Shown here: positions 35,101 to 44,326 of the stretch, piece after piece
Position numbering within the stretch: position 1 is the first letter of the stretch
Layout: each line of letters begins with the position of its first letter
Source: Nocardioides halotolerans DSM 19273
GTDB lineage: Bacteria > Actinomycetota > Actinomycetes > Propionibacteriales > Nocardioidaceae
NCBI RefSeq assembly: GCF_000422805.1
Contig: NZ_KE383923.1
Coordinates: 257,296-321,295 of the forward strand
DNA: 64,000 nt
Reading direction: 5' to 3'
Made by a program: the position numbers and the translations under genes
Notes under the pieces: model-generated
Database searches by the model: none
What the model saw: the letters and a program-made list of their open reading frames with translations, nothing else
What the model was told of the DNA's origin: nothing

Positions 35101-35901
35101 CTACTTGAACTCGATGCGCAGCAGCCTCCCGATGCCGAGCACCAGGGGCAGGACCAGCCAGATCGCGCCCGCGACGACGATCTGCGCCCACTCCTCACCC
35201 GTCGGCGAGTAGGGACTCGACACCAGCGGCGACTGGGCGGTGTTGAACTCGATCCAGGGACCGATCTTCTCGAACGTGTCGCTGATCGCGCTCAGGATGC
35301 CGACGGCGCTGGGCAGGATCAGCGTGTAGGCGAAGTAGGCGACGATCGCGCCTGCCGTGTTCATGATCAGCATCGACAGCGCGAAGCCGATGAAGATGCC
35401 GATCATGTTGGACAGGAACAGGGCGTAGAACACGAGCCCGCCGTCGAGGTGCCACGACACGTCGCCGCCGGTGGCGATGCCCAGCAGGGTGCCGAGCACG
35501 GCCAGGATCACGGCCAGAACCATCACGCTGAGGGCCAGCGTCACCCCGGCGATGAACTTCGCGAGCACGATCCGCGACCGTCTCGGTTCGAGCGTGAAGG
35601 TCACCAGGCCGTTGCGCTGGCTGGCCTCGCTGGTGACCAGCATGATGATCACGATCGGGAGGAAGTAGCCGAGCGTGAAGCCCGGGATCTGGATGTAGTC
35701 CTGGAGGTTCTTGTCGCTGTTGTCGGCAGCGAAGGAGTAGATCACCTCGATGAGGACGACGAGACCGAGGATCCCGATGATCAGCCAGCGGCCGGCCCGG
35801 GTGTCGAGGGCCTTGCGGATCTCGACGCGGGCGAGCCGGGACATCGGGACGTGCTGGGTCGAGGAGAAGTCGATGGCGGTGGGGGCGGCGGTGGCGCTCA
35901 T
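35101..35901 (-). CDS. ABC-2 type transporter permease
   Basis: Integral membrane protein of 266 aa with about six membrane segments (about 38-58, 78-98, 110-140, 155-175, 180-200, 240-258). Sequence pattern 'ARVEIRKALDTRAGRWLIIG' at the start is typical of ABC-2 exporters of this size. ATG overlaps the stop of the ATPase gene (ATGA). Together they form a two-gene exporter; substrate unknown. Often regulated by an adjacent two-component system, such as the divergent pair at 36964. Confidence 0.85.
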   Translation of the reverse strand: MSATAAPTAIDFSSTQHVPMSRLARVEIRKALDTRAGRWLIIGILGLVVLIEVIYSFAADNSDKNLQDYIQIPGFTLGYFLPIVIIMLVTSEASQRNGLVTFTLEPRRSRIVLAKFIAGVTLALSVMVLAVILAVLGTLLGIATGGDVSWHLDGGLVFYALFLSNMIGIFIGFALSMLIMNTAGAIVAYFAYTLILPSAVGILSAISDTFEKIGPWIEFNTAQSPLVSSPYSPTGEEWAQIVVAGAIWLVLPLVLGIGRLLRIEFK

Positions 35902-36833
35902 GCGGCGGTCCCTTCGGGAGCGGTGGTGGGCTGGCCGGGGAGCTCGTCCCGCTGGCTGTCTTCGGTGAGGGTCAGGAACAGCTCCTCGAGGCCGCCGTCG
36001 GCGGCGCGTAGGTCGGTGAGCACGATGCCGTGCTCGACCGAGGTGCGCCCGACCTCGACCGGCGGCGCGTCGACCCGCAGGCCGCTGCCGGCCGGCGTGG
36101 CGGTGATGCCCTTCTCCTGCAGCGCCTTGCTGAGCAGCTCGTTGTCGAGGGCGGTCACGAGCGAGGTCTTGTGCTCGGCACCCGCCAGCAGCTGGTCCTT
36201 GGTGCCCTCGGCGACGATCCTGCCGCGGCCGATGAGGATCATCTCGTCGGCGATCTGCTCGACCTCGTTGAGCAGGTGGCTCGAGAGCAGCACCGTGCCG
36301 CCGCGGTCGGCGTAGGACTTCAGCAGGCCGCGCATCCAGCGGATGCCGGCCGGGTCGAGGCCGTTGGCCGGCTCGTCGAGGATGAGCACCGACGGGTCGC
36401 CGAGCAGGGCGTGGGCGATACCGAGCCGCTGCTTCATGCCGAGGGAGTAGTTGCGCAGCCGGCGCGTGGCCTCGGTCCGGTCGAGGGAGACGAGGTCGAG
36501 CATCTCGTCGACGCGGGAGAGCGGGAGGCCCATGGTCTGGGCGCCGATGGTGAGGATCTCGCGGCCGGTGCGGCCGGCGTGCTGGGCCGAGGCGTCGAGC
36601 AGGACGCCGACGTGCCGGCCCGGGTTGGGGATGTCCTTGTAGAGGTGGCCTCCGATCGTGACCCGGCCCTGCGTGGGCGGGGTGAGGCCGACCATGACGC
36701 GCATCGTGGTCGTCTTGCCGGCACCGTTGGGGCCCAGGAACCCGGTCACCCGACCGGGCTGGCAGACGAAGCTGACGTCGTCGACGGCGGTGAAGGCGCC
36801 GTACTTCCGAGTGAGTCCTTCGACTTTGATCAT
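35898..36833 (-). CDS. ABC transporter ATP-binding protein (export type)
   Basis: ATPase of 311 aa. Walker A 'FLGPNGAGKTTT' (about 33-44), Q-loop in 'GVLLDASAQH', signature 'YSLGMKQRLGIAHALLG' (about 135), Walker B 'VLILDEPANGLDP', switch His in 'LSSHLLNE'. The C-terminal domain of about 85 residues is longer than usual for the bcrA/drrA class but of the same type. ATG 36833 starts the conserved 'IKVEGLTRKYG'; the longer reading has no basis. Divergent from the histidine kinase. Confidence 0.9.
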   Translation of the reverse strand: MIKVEGLTRKYGAFTAVDDVSFVCQPGRVTGFLGPNGAGKTTTMRVMVGLTPPTQGRVTIGGHLYKDIPNPGRHVGVLLDASAQHAGRTGREILTIGAQTMGLPLSRVDEMLDLVSLDRTEATRRLRNYSLGMKQRLGIAHALLGDPSVLILDEPANGLDPAGIRWMRGLLKSYADRGGTVLLSSHLLNEVEQIADEMILIGRGRIVAEGTKDQLLAGAEHKTSLVTALDNELLSKALQEKGITATPAGSGLRVDAPPVEVGRTSVEHGIVLTDLRAADGGLEELFLTLTEDSQRDELPGQPTTAPEGTAA

Positions 36834-36963
36834 GCGTGCAGCCTGCCGTAACCGCCCCGGGCCGTGCATCGGCAAAATGTCATGGCGTCGACCCGACGAA
36901 AGTAGGGGCTGTCCACGACCCGGGGCCGCTGCCCGTCGGCTGTGGTCGGCCTAGCCTGAGACC

Positions 36964-38124
36964 GTGCGAGAGGACTGCGAGCGCCCTGCGGCCGAGGCCT
37001 ACCAGCCTCGGGTCAGCACGTGGGGCCACGGCTGGCGCCTCGTGGCGATGCTGCTGATCAGCTGTGCCGGCTGGCTCCCGATCGTCGACGACCAGGCCGA
37101 GTGGCTCTGGGTGGTCGACGTCAGCCTCGGCGTGCTCTCCTACGTGCTGGTCTTCTTCCGGCGCCGGTGGCCGGTCACGATCGCCGTCATCACCAACCTG
37201 TGCGCCGCCGTCTCCGGCACCTCCAGCGGCCCGGCCGTGCTGGCCCTCGCCTCGGTCGCCACCCGCCGGCGCTGGCGCGAGATCGCGCTGTCCGGCTCGG
37301 CGGCGTTCGTTGGCGCGATGTTCTTCGCCGTCTCCCAGCCCGGGGAGACCGACGACCCGTGGTGGCTCGACCTGTCCGTCACCGTCATCGCCACCGCGGC
37401 GATCCTCGGCTGGGGCATGTACATCGGCTCGCGACGCGAGCTGATCTGGACCCTCAAGAACCGCGCCGAGCGCGCCGAGTCGGAGCAGGAGCAGCGCGTC
37501 GCCCAGGCCCGCGCCAACGAGCGCGCCCGGATCGCCCGCGAGATGCACGACGTGCTCGCCCACCGGATCTCGCAGGTCTCGATGCACGCCGGGGCGCTCG
37601 CGTTCCGCGAGGACCTCACGCCCGAGCAGGTGCACGCGAGCGCCAGCGTGATCCGCGAGAAGGCGCACGAGGCGCTCACCGACCTGCGCGGCGTGCTCGG
37701 CGTGCTGCGCGGGCCGGACGGCGAGCCCGCCCTCGCCCCGCAGCCGACGTACGCCGACCTGGGCCTGCTGATCGCCGAGGCGCGCCAGGGCGGGCTCAGC
37801 GTCACGGTCGACGACCGGGTCGCGGCGCCCGACCAGGTGCCCGAGGCGGTCGGGCGCACCGTCTACCGGATCGTCCAGGAGGGCATCACCAACGCCCGCA
37901 AGCACGCACCCGGGTCGCTGCTCACCGTCGAGCTGACCGGCTCGCCGGACGCCGGTCTCGACGTCGTGATGCGCAACCCGCTCGGCTTCGGCAGCGCGAC
38001 GCCGGGGTCGGGGCTGGGACTCGTCGGCCTCGCCGAGCGGGCCGAGCTGCGCGGCGGCCGGCTCGAGGCGCGCCGCGAGGGCGCGACGTTCGTCGTGCAC
38101 GGCTGGATCCCGTGGGCGGCATGA
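36964..38124 (+). CDS. Two-component sensor histidine kinase (NarL-partner type)
   Basis: Membrane kinase of 386 aa. About four membrane segments at residues 25-45, 52-70, 78-95 and 130-150, no extracellular sensor domain. HisKA_3 phosphoacceptor 'ERARIAREMHDVLAHRISQV' (His at about 196). ATP-binding: 'VYRIVQEGITNARKHAPGS' and 'SGLGLVGLAERAELRGGRLE'. GTG start. Overlaps its response regulator by ATGA. Divergent from a two-gene ABC exporter, so control of that exporter in response to membrane stress is a fair guess. Confidence 0.9.
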   Translation: MREDCERPAAEAYQPRVSTWGHGWRLVAMLLISCAGWLPIVDDQAEWLWVVDVSLGVLSYVLVFFRRRWPVTIAVITNLCAAVSGTSSGPAVLALASVATRRRWREIALSGSAAFVGAMFFAVSQPGETDDPWWLDLSVTVIATAAILGWGMYIGSRRELIWTLKNRAERAESEQEQRVAQARANERARIAREMHDVLAHRISQVSMHAGALAFREDLTPEQVHASASVIREKAHEALTDLRGVLGVLRGPDGEPALAPQPTYADLGLLIAEARQGGLSVTVDDRVAAPDQVPEAVGRTVYRIVQEGITNARKHAPGSLLTVELTGSPDAGLDVVMRNPLGFGSATPGSGLGLVGLAERAELRGGRLEARREGATFVVHGWIPWAA

Positions 38125-38780
38125 GCCCCAAGGTCCGGCTGCTCGTGGTCGACGACGACCCGCTCGTGCGCTCCGCGCTCGCGCTGATGCTCGGCGGGCA
38201 GCCGGACGTCGAGGTGGTCGGCGAGGCGGCCGACGGGCGCGCGGCGCTGCGGCTGGTCGACGAGCTGGACCCGACGGTCGTGCTCATGGACATCCGGATG
38301 CCGCGGATGAGCGGCCTGGAGGCGACCCGCGCCCTGCACGAGCGTCCCGACCCGCCGCACGTGATCGTGCTGACCACCTTCGACGCCGACGAGCACGTGG
38401 TCGGCGCGCTGGCCGCGGGCGCCGACGGCTTCCTCCTCAAGGACACCCCGCCGGCGCAGATCCTCGAGGCGATCCGGGCGGTGGCCGACGGCGACCCGAT
38501 GCTGTCGCCGTCGGTGACCCGGACGCTCATCGCCCGCATCCGTGACGACTCCGAGGACGACCGCGGCGAGAGCGCCCGGCTGCGGCTGTCCGTGCTCACC
38601 GGGCGCGAGCAGGAGGTCGCCCTCGCCGTCGGTCGCGGTCTCACCAACGCCGAGATCGCCCGGACCCTGCACCTCTCGGTGCCGACGGTGAAGGCGCACG
38701 TGTCCCGGCTCTTCGACAAGCTCCAGGTGACCAACCGGGTGCAGATCGCGATCTGCGTCCACGACGCCGGGCTGGTCTGA
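38121..38780 (+). CDS. Response regulator, NarL/LuxR type
   Basis: 219 aa. Intact receiver: acidic pair 'VVDDDPLVRSAL' (about 9-11), phospho-acceptor 'VVLMDIRMPRMSGLEA' (Asp about 55), conserved Thr and Lys ('LTTFD', 'FLLKDTPP'). C-terminal LuxR HTH 'LTGREQEVALAVGRGLTNAE' and 'TVKAHVSRLFDKLQVTNR'. Cognate of the overlapping kinase. Confidence 0.92.
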   Translation: MSPKVRLLVVDDDPLVRSALALMLGGQPDVEVVGEAADGRAALRLVDELDPTVVLMDIRMPRMSGLEATRALHERPDPPHVIVLTTFDADEHVVGALAAGADGFLLKDTPPAQILEAIRAVADGDPMLSPSVTRTLIARIRDDSEDDRGESARLRLSVLTGREQEVALAVGRGLTNAEIARTLHLSVPTVKAHVSRLFDKLQVTNRVQIAICVHDAGLV

Positions 38781-38793
38781 CCCGACGTACTGC

Positions 38794-39555
38794 CTAGAGC
38801 TCGTAGGTCGCGCCCGCGCGCGCCAGCTCGGCCGGCCCGCCCCAAGCGCCCTGCGCCGCGGTCAGCATGTCGGTGGGGTCGAACCACGGCGGCACGTGCG
38901 TGATCACCAGCCGGTCGACTCCCGCGGCGCCGGCGAGCTCGCCGCAGTCGGCGCCGGTGAGGTGGATGCCGGGCGGGTTGTCGGCCTCATGGTGGAACGA
39001 CGCCTCGGCGAGCAGCAGGTCGGCGCCGGTGGCCACCCGGACCAGCTCGGGGCAGCGTGCGGAGTCGCCGGTGTAGGCGAGCAGCGCGCCGCCCGCCGCC
39101 ACCCGCAGCCCGTAGGCCTCGACCGGGTGCTCGACCCGCACGGCCTCCACGGCGAACGGCCCGATGCTCACCTCGGCGCCCGGCGTCCAGGTCCGGAAGT
39201 CGAACTCGGCAGTCATCCCCGGGTCCTCGTCGAGGTCGTAGGCGCGAGCCATCCGCCCGGCGGTGCCGCTCGGCCCCCAGACCGGCAGGATCGGGCGCGG
39301 GCCGTCGGGGTGGTACTTGCGCATGACGTAGAACCCGCACAGGTCGAGGCAGTGGTCGGCGTGCAGGTGGCTGAGCAGCACCGCGTCGACGGTCAGCGGG
39401 TCGACGTACTGCTGGAGCGCGCCGAGGGCGCCGCTGCCGAGGTCGACCAGCACCCGCCACACGCGGCCCTCGTGCTCCTGCTCGAGCAGGTAGCACGATG
39501 CCGGCGAGTCGGGGCCGGGGAAGGAGCCCGAACACCCGATGACCGTCAGCCTCAC
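38794..39555 (-). CDS. MBL-fold metallohydrolase, Rv1339-type (putative cyclic-nucleotide phosphodiesterase)
   Basis: 253 aa beta-lactamase-fold enzyme. Metal ligands: 'SHLHADHCLD' (H-x-H-x-D-H, about 62-70), 'EHP' near 140, 'YTGDSARC' (Asp, about 160) and 'ITHVPPW' (His, about 220). The mycobacterial homologue Rv1339, next to murI and rphA, has been reported as an atypical class II cAMP phosphodiesterase; activity here is inferred. It follows murI by 16 bp on the same strand, the mycobacterial order. Confidence 0.85.
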   Translation of the reverse strand: MRLTVIGCSGSFPGPDSPASCYLLEQEHEGRVWRVLVDLGSGALGALQQYVDPLTVDAVLLSHLHADHCLDLCGFYVMRKYHPDGPRPILPVWGPSGTAGRMARAYDLDEDPGMTAEFDFRTWTPGAEVSIGPFAVEAVRVEHPVEAYGLRVAAGGALLAYTGDSARCPELVRVATGADLLLAEASFHHEADNPPGIHLTGADCGELAGAAGVDRLVITHVPPWFDPTDMLTAAQGAWGGPAELARAGATYEL

Positions 39556-39571
39556 CGGAGCGCCACCGGTG

Positions 39572-40378
39572 TCACTGGAGCCCGCCCGCGAACTGGCTCG
39601 CCGCCATCATCTCGGCGCCGAGGAACCGGCGCCCGATGGTCTCGAACTCCTCCGGGGCGCCCGTCGTGGCGAAGGTGTACGTCGGGTCGCCCGACTCACG
39701 CATCAGCCCGGTGCCGGTGAGCATCTTGTAGACATCCTTGGCGCACTCCTCGGCGCTGCTGACCAGCGTGACGTCGTCGCCCATCACGTAGGAGATGACG
39801 CCGGTCAGCAGCGGGTAGTGCGTGCACCCGAGGATCAGCGTGTCGATGCCCGCGGTGGTCAGGGGGTCGAGGTACTCGTGCGCGACCGCGAGCAGCTCGT
39901 CGCCGCCGGTCACCCCCGACTCGACGAAGTCGACGAAGCGGGGGCACGCCTGCGTGGTCAGCTCGAGGTGCGGGGCGGCCGCGAAGGCGTCCTCGTAGGC
40001 CATCGACTCCTTGGTCGCGCGGGTGCAGATGACGCCGATCCGGCCGCTCCGGCTCGCCGCGACCGCGCGGCGGGTGGCGGGCAGGATCACCTCTACGACG
40101 GGCACGGCGTAGCGCTCGCGGGCGTCGCGCAGCATCGCCGCGCTCGCGGAGTTGCAGGCGATGACGAGCGCCTTGACCCCCTGGTCGTAGAGGTGGTCGA
40201 GGCACTCCAGGGCGTACTCGCGGACCTCGGCGATCGGCTTGGCGCCGTACGGCTGGCGGGCGGTGTCGCCGAGGTAGTGCACCGACTCGTGCGGGAGCTG
40301 GTCGATGACCGCCCGCGCCACCGTGAGACCGCCGAAACCGGAGTCGAAGATCCCGATCGGGGCGTCGACGGCTGGCAC
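39572..40378 (-). CDS. murI: Glutamate racemase
   Basis: Cofactor-independent racemase supplying D-glutamate for peptidoglycan, 268 aa. Substrate motif '[17 protein letters not shown]' (about 7-23), first catalytic Cys in '[12 protein letters not shown]' (about 73), second in '[11 protein letters not shown]' (about 184). GTG 40378 starts '[13 protein letters not shown]'. Leading gene of the murI-MBL pair. Divergent from the PAS protein gene. Confidence 0.94.
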   Translation of the reverse strand: MPAVDAPIGIFDSGFGGLTVARAVIDQLPHESVHYLGDTARQPYGAKPIAEVREYALECLDHLYDQGVKALVIACNSASAAMLRDARERYAVPVVEVILPATRRAVAASRSGRIGVICTRATKESMAYEDAFAAAPHLELTTQACPRFVDFVESGVTGGDELLAVAHEYLDPLTTAGIDTLILGCTHYPLLTGVISYVMGDDVTLVSSAEECAKDVYKMLTGTGLMRESGDPTYTFATTGAPEEFETIGRRFLGAEMMAASQFAGGLQ

Positions 40379-40517
40379 GACCAGCAACAGTAGGCGGCGT
40401 CGTGCCCCCGCGCACGGTGTCGTCGCGCACGTCACGTCCGCGGCCCAGCCCCGCTGCCGTCCCCGAGGTTCTGCGGATGACGAGACAAACGGGTGCCCGC
40501 GGGAGCAAGGTGGGACG

Positions 40518-41225
40518 GTGGCAGACCTCCTGGAGCAGCGTCTCGAGCAGGCGCTGGACGACAAGACGGCCGCCGAGGGCGCGCTCCGCGACCTGCAGGC
40601 GCGCATCGACAACGCCCAGCAGCTCGCGCACATGGGCGACTACGACTGGGAGATCGCGACCGACACCAACACGTGGTCGGACCAGCTATTCCGCATCTAC
40701 GGCTACGAGCCCGGCGAGATCGAGCCGAACTACGAGCGGTTCCTCTCGATGGTCCATCCCGACGACCAGCAGCGGATCAAGGAGATCCACCAGGCGGCGT
40801 ACGCCACCGGCGAGCCCTACGAGATGATCGAGCGCATCGTCCGGCGCGACGGCGAGGTCCGCTACCTCTCCTCCAACGGCCAGGTCGTCACCGACGACAA
40901 CGGCACGCCGATCCGGATGCGGGGCACGTGCATCGACATCACCGACCGCGTGCACGCCGAGGAGGAGCGCGAGGCGCACGCCGCCCGGGTCCGCGAGGAG
41001 CAGACGCGGCGCCAGGCCGCCCTCGAGCTCAACGACTCGGTGGTCCAGGGTCTGACCGCGGCCCTCTACGCGCTCGAGCTCGACGACCCCGACGCCGTCC
41101 GCGAGTACGTGCGCCGCACCCTCGACTCGGCCCGCGGCATCATCACCGACCTGGTCGGCCACACCGAGGGCGCGGTGGCGCCGGGCGACCTGGTCCGCGC
41201 CGCGCCGACGACCCTCGGCGACTGA
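40518..41225 (+). CDS. PAS-domain protein with degenerate histidine-kinase dimerisation helix
   Basis: 235 aa, cytosolic. Residues 1-35 coiled coil, PAS (PAS_3-type) at about 36-150 ('[20 protein letters not shown]', '[12 protein letters not shown]', '[15 protein letters not shown]'), then a helical part 150-215 aligned with a HisKA_3 helix: '[20 protein letters not shown]', with Asn172 where kinases have the phospho-His. No ATPase domain follows; the protein ends '[15 protein letters not shown]'. Possibly a signal-binding adaptor that dimerises with a kinase. GTG 40518 with AAGGTGG upstream. Confidence 0.8.
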   Translation: MADLLEQRLEQALDDKTAAEGALRDLQARIDNAQQLAHMGDYDWEIATDTNTWSDQLFRIYGYEPGEIEPNYERFLSMVHPDDQQRIKEIHQAAYATGEPYEMIERIVRRDGEVRYLSSNGQVVTDDNGTPIRMRGTCIDITDRVHAEEEREAHAARVREEQTRRQAALELNDSVVQGLTAALYALELDDPDAVREYVRRTLDSARGIITDLVGHTEGAVAPGDLVRAAPTTLGD

Positions 41226-41227
41226 CT

Positions 41228-41247
41228 GGCCGGCGGCAGAGCCGGCC
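41228..41247. terminator. Bidirectional terminator hairpin
   Basis: GGCCGGC (41228-41234), ggcaga, GCCGGCC (41241-41247) between the convergent PAS gene and PRPP synthetase-like gene. Confidence 0.5.
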
Positions 41248-41268
41248 GCAGGGGTCGGATGAGGTCCG

Positions 41269-42246
41269 TCAGTCGAAGAGCCGCGGCTGCGGCGGGCCGT
41301 GCGCGGGGTCGACGCCGTCGAAGAGGCTGCTGACCGACTCGCCGGCGTGGATGCGCTCGATGGCGGCACCGAAGAGACCCGCGACCGAGCGGACCTGCAG
41401 CTCCGGCCAGCCCTCGGGGGCCGGGACGGTGTCGGTGGTGACGACCTCGGTGATCATCGGGTGCTCGCGGAGCCGCTCGATGGCCTTCCCGACGAAGAGA
41501 CCGTGGGTGCAGGCGACCGCCGCCGAGGTGCAGCCGCGCTCCGAGAGCCGCTCGAGGAGCTCGAGGATCGAGCCGCCGGTGGCGATCTCGTCGTCGAGGA
41601 TGATCGCGCGCCGGCCCTCGACGTCGCCGACGATCTCGTCGATGACGACCTGGTCGTCGGCCAGCCGCTTCTTGGAGCCGGCAGCGACGGGCAGGCCGAG
41701 CAGCCGGGAGAACTGCGTCGCCGTCTTGGCGTTGCCGAAGTCGGGCGAGACGACGACCGCGTCGGTGAGGTCCTGGCCCTGGAAGTGGTCGGCGAGGACG
41801 CCGAGCGCGGTCAGGTGGTCGACCGGCACCGAGAAGAAGCCGTGCACCTGCGGGGCGTGCAGGGTCATCGTGATGACCCGGTTGGCGCCGGCGGCGACGA
41901 GCAGGTCGGCGACGAGGCGTCCCCCGATCGAGAGCCGCGAGGCGTCCTTCTTGTCCGAGCGCGCGTAGGAGTAGTACGGGATCACCGCGGTGATCTGCTG
42001 CGCCGAGGCGCCGCGCGCGGCGTCGAGCATCAGGAGCAGCTCCATGAGGTGCTCCTGGGTCGGCGGCACCAGCGGCTGGATGACGAACACGTCGCGCTGG
42101 CGGCAGTTGACCTGCAGCTGCGCCTGGAGGCAGTCGTTGCTGAAGCGGGTCAGCTCGACCGCGCTCAGCTCGACCCCGAGCGACTCGCAGACCGCCGAGG
42201 CGAACGGTCGGTGGGCGCTGCCGCTGAAGACGACGATCTCGCGCAT
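41269..42246 (-). CDS. Ribose-phosphate diphosphokinase (PRPP synthetase), divergent paralogue
   Basis: 325 aa. The two half-folds of Prs are clear: 'FSGSAHRPFASAV', 'DVFVIQPLVPPTQEHLMELL', 'ITAVIPYYSYARSDKK' and 'VVVSPDFGNAKTATQFSRLL'. The PRPP-binding loop reads 'ILDDEIATGGSI' rather than the usual V-D-D-x-I-D-T-x-G-T, and the region after VVSPD lacks the G-G-V-x-R-A stretch. It is probably an atypical Prs, with the standard enzyme elsewhere, so catalytic competence is uncertain. ATG start. Confidence 0.82.
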   Translation of the reverse strand: MREIVVFSGSAHRPFASAVCESLGVELSAVELTRFSNDCLQAQLQVNCRQRDVFVIQPLVPPTQEHLMELLLMLDAARGASAQQITAVIPYYSYARSDKKDASRLSIGGRLVADLLVAAGANRVITMTLHAPQVHGFFSVPVDHLTALGVLADHFQGQDLTDAVVVSPDFGNAKTATQFSRLLGLPVAAGSKKRLADDQVVIDEIVGDVEGRRAIILDDEIATGGSILELLERLSERGCTSAAVACTHGLFVGKAIERLREHPMITEVVTTDTVPAPEGWPELQVRSVAGLFGAAIERIHAGESVSSLFDGVDPAHGPPQPRLFD

Positions 42247-42270
42247 GGGCTCCCCGGTGGCCGGTTCGGG

Positions 42271-43395
42271 CTACTCGACGTCCGGACTGTAACCGCGGGC
42301 CTGGAGGTGCGCCATGGCACGTCCGCGCGGAGTCCGGCTGTCGAGCTCGTGGGTGGTCGGGAACGGGTTGAACCGGCAGCCCTGCAGCCCCTTCGACTGC
42401 TGCTGCATCACCGGCGCGAGCCGGCCTCGCCCCGGGCAGGTGGCGTGCCCCAGGCCCAGCCAGTGGCCGGTCTCGTGGTTGACCACCATGTGCCGGTAGT
42501 TCCGCAGCGCCAGGTGCGCGGCGTTCCAGGCGGGCGAGGCGTTCTTCCAGCGGTCCTGGTTGATGATCACGTAGCGGCCCACCCGGCAGCTCCACGTCGA
42601 GGAGCACGACGAGGAGAACGACGGCACGAGCCCGGCCTGCGCGAGCACCAGCGTGAACGAGCCGCCCTTGGCCACCGGCCGGAACCGGATGCCGGCGCCG
42701 CGCCATCCGCGCGGGTCGTCGTAGGTCGCCTTGGCCAGCTTCTCGAACTCCGCGCGACTCGTGGTGATCCGGCCGCGGGTCTCGACGTGGTAGGTCACGG
42801 TCCGGCGGACGTCGACCCGGTGCCGGACGACGGCGCTCCGGACCTTCACCGTGAGCGGGTGGTAGCCAGGGGCCTCCGCGTGGACGCGCAGCACGACCCT
42901 GCTGCCGACGTCCTCGGGCCGGACGTCGTAGGTGCGCCCGGTGCCGCCGCCGGGCCAGCGGTAGCTCACGGTGGCGTGAGGAGCGGAGAAGCGGCCCGGC
43001 CGCGCCTTGAGCCGGTGCGTGTACCTCGCCTCGCCCAGGATCCGCTGGCGCTTGGCGGTCATGGTCGCCTCGGCGACGGGCGCGGTCGGCGCCGAGGTGG
43101 CGACGCCGGAGCCGTCGACGGCGGTCACCTGCACGGCGAGCGAGTGCCCGAGGTCGTCGAGGCCCGGCACGTACGTCGGCGCGGTCGCGCCGCCGACGGG
43201 GACGCCGTCGCGCAGCCACTGGTAGCCGAACGAGGCGACCGGCGGCGACCACACGCCCGGGTCTGCGGTGAGGGTGCTGCCGTAGACGGCAGACCCCGTG
43301 ACCGTCGGCGGCGTGACCGGAGCAGCGGGAGCCGGCGTGGCCAGGGCGACCACACCGGTGAGGGCCACCACCAGGGCCAGCAGAAGGCGTCTCAT
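42271..43395 (-). CDS. Secreted DUF3152 zinc metalloprotease-like protein
   Basis: 374 aa. Signal peptide 1-24 ('LLLALVVALTGVVALATPAPA'-type core), two Ig-like extracellular repeats at about 30-175 ('GVWSPPVASFGYQWLRDG', 'ATVSYRWPGG'), then the DUF3152 domain from about 185. The zinc site is 'VNHETGHWLGLGH' at about 298-310, a full HExxHxxGxxH metzincin signature. Two Cys pairs ('SSSCSSTWSCR', 'ATCPGRG...GCRF') may form disulfides. Substrate unknown; probably cell-surface proteolysis. ATG 43395. Confidence 0.87.
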   Translation of the reverse strand: MRRLLLALVVALTGVVALATPAPAAPVTPPTVTGSAVYGSTLTADPGVWSPPVASFGYQWLRDGVPVGGATAPTYVPGLDDLGHSLAVQVTAVDGSGVATSAPTAPVAEATMTAKRQRILGEARYTHRLKARPGRFSAPHATVSYRWPGGGTGRTYDVRPEDVGSRVVLRVHAEAPGYHPLTVKVRSAVVRHRVDVRRTVTYHVETRGRITTSRAEFEKLAKATYDDPRGWRGAGIRFRPVAKGGSFTLVLAQAGLVPSFSSSCSSTWSCRVGRYVIINQDRWKNASPAWNAAHLALRNYRHMVVNHETGHWLGLGHATCPGRGRLAPVMQQQSKGLQGCRFNPFPTTHELDSRTPRGRAMAHLQARGYSPDVE

Positions 43396-43429
43396 CGCCG
43401 GCGACGATAGCCGGGTCCACAATGCACGG

Positions 43430-44326
43430 ATGCACCTCGGCCTGCACCTCCCGCACGTCGACCTCGACGGCTCGGGGCTCTCCCTCGGCCGGCTCACCCG
43501 CGCGGCTGCCGCCGCGCGGGCGGCCGGATTCGGCTCGGTGTCGGCCAACGACCACCTCGTGTTCGCCCGCCCGTGGCTCGACGGACTCGTCGCGCTGACC
43601 GCGGTGGCAGAGGTCAGTGGCGACCTCGAGCTGGTGACGTCGGTGGCCCTGCCCACCATCCGCCACCCGGCGGTGCTGGCACGCACGCTCGCCGGTCTCG
43701 ACGTGCTCTCCGGCGGACGCGTCGTGGCGGGCCTCGGCGCGGGGTCGTCCCCCACCGACTACGCGGAGGTGGGCATCGCGTTCGACGAGCGCTGGCGACG
43801 GCTCGACGACGCGGTGGTGCTGCTCCGGCACCTGCTCCGCGGGGGACCCTCACCCGAGTCGGGCCACTACCCGGGGCCGGCCGTGCCACTCGACCCGAGA
43901 CCCGCGCGGGACGGCGGAGTCCCGCTGTGGCTGGGCAGCTGGGGCTCCCCCGCGGGGCTCCACCGGGTCTCCCGGCTCGGGGACGGCTGGCTCGCCTCGG
44001 CGTACAACACCGACCCGCAGGCCTTCGCCGCTGCCCGGGAGAGGCTCCCGGGCGGGCTGCCCGCGGCGGTCGTGTCGATGTGGACCTGGGTCACCGAGGA
44101 CGCCGAGGAGGAGCGACGGATGGTCGAGGAGGTGCTGGCGCCGGCCCTGCGCCGGGACCCCGGCGAGCTGCACGGCCGGGTCTGCGTGGGCCCGGCCCAG
44201 CAGTGCGCCGAGCTGCTCGCGGCCTACGCCGAGGCCGGCGCCGAGCGCGTGCACGTCTGGCCGCTCACCGACGAGGAGCGCCAGGTCGAGCTCATCGCCG
44301 GGCTGGCACCCGGAACGACGCCGTGA
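43430..44326 (+). CDS. LLM-class flavin/F420-dependent oxidoreductase
   Basis: Luciferase-like monooxygenase-fold enzyme of 298 aa. Pattern 'FGSVSANDHLVFARPWLDGL' (about 35-54), 'SVALPTIRHPAVLARTLAGL' and 'GGRVVAGLGAGSSPTDYAEV', typical of F420-dependent actinobacterial members. ATG 43430 starts 'HLGLHLPHVD'. Substrate unknown. The 3' end overlaps the convergent LysR gene by 35 bp. Confidence 0.86.
   Translation: MHLGLHLPHVDLDGSGLSLGRLTRAAAAARAAGFGSVSANDHLVFARPWLDGLVALTAVAEVSGDLELVTSVALPTIRHPAVLARTLAGLDVLSGGRVVAGLGAGSSPTDYAEVGIAFDERWRRLDDAVVLLRHLLRGGPSPESGHYPGPAVPLDPRPARDGGVPLWLGSWGSPAGLHRVSRLGDGWLASAYNTDPQAFAAARERLPGGLPAAVVSMWTWVTEDAEEERRMVEEVLAPALRRDPGELHGRVCVGPAQQCAELLAAYAEAGAERVHVWPLTDEERQVELIAGLAPGTTP

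Noticed and set aside
41066..43831. 921-codon minus-strand frame
   Set aside because: Shifted-frame shadow of the PRPP synthetase-like and DUF3152 genes, composed of Arg/Ala/Gly-rich sequence.
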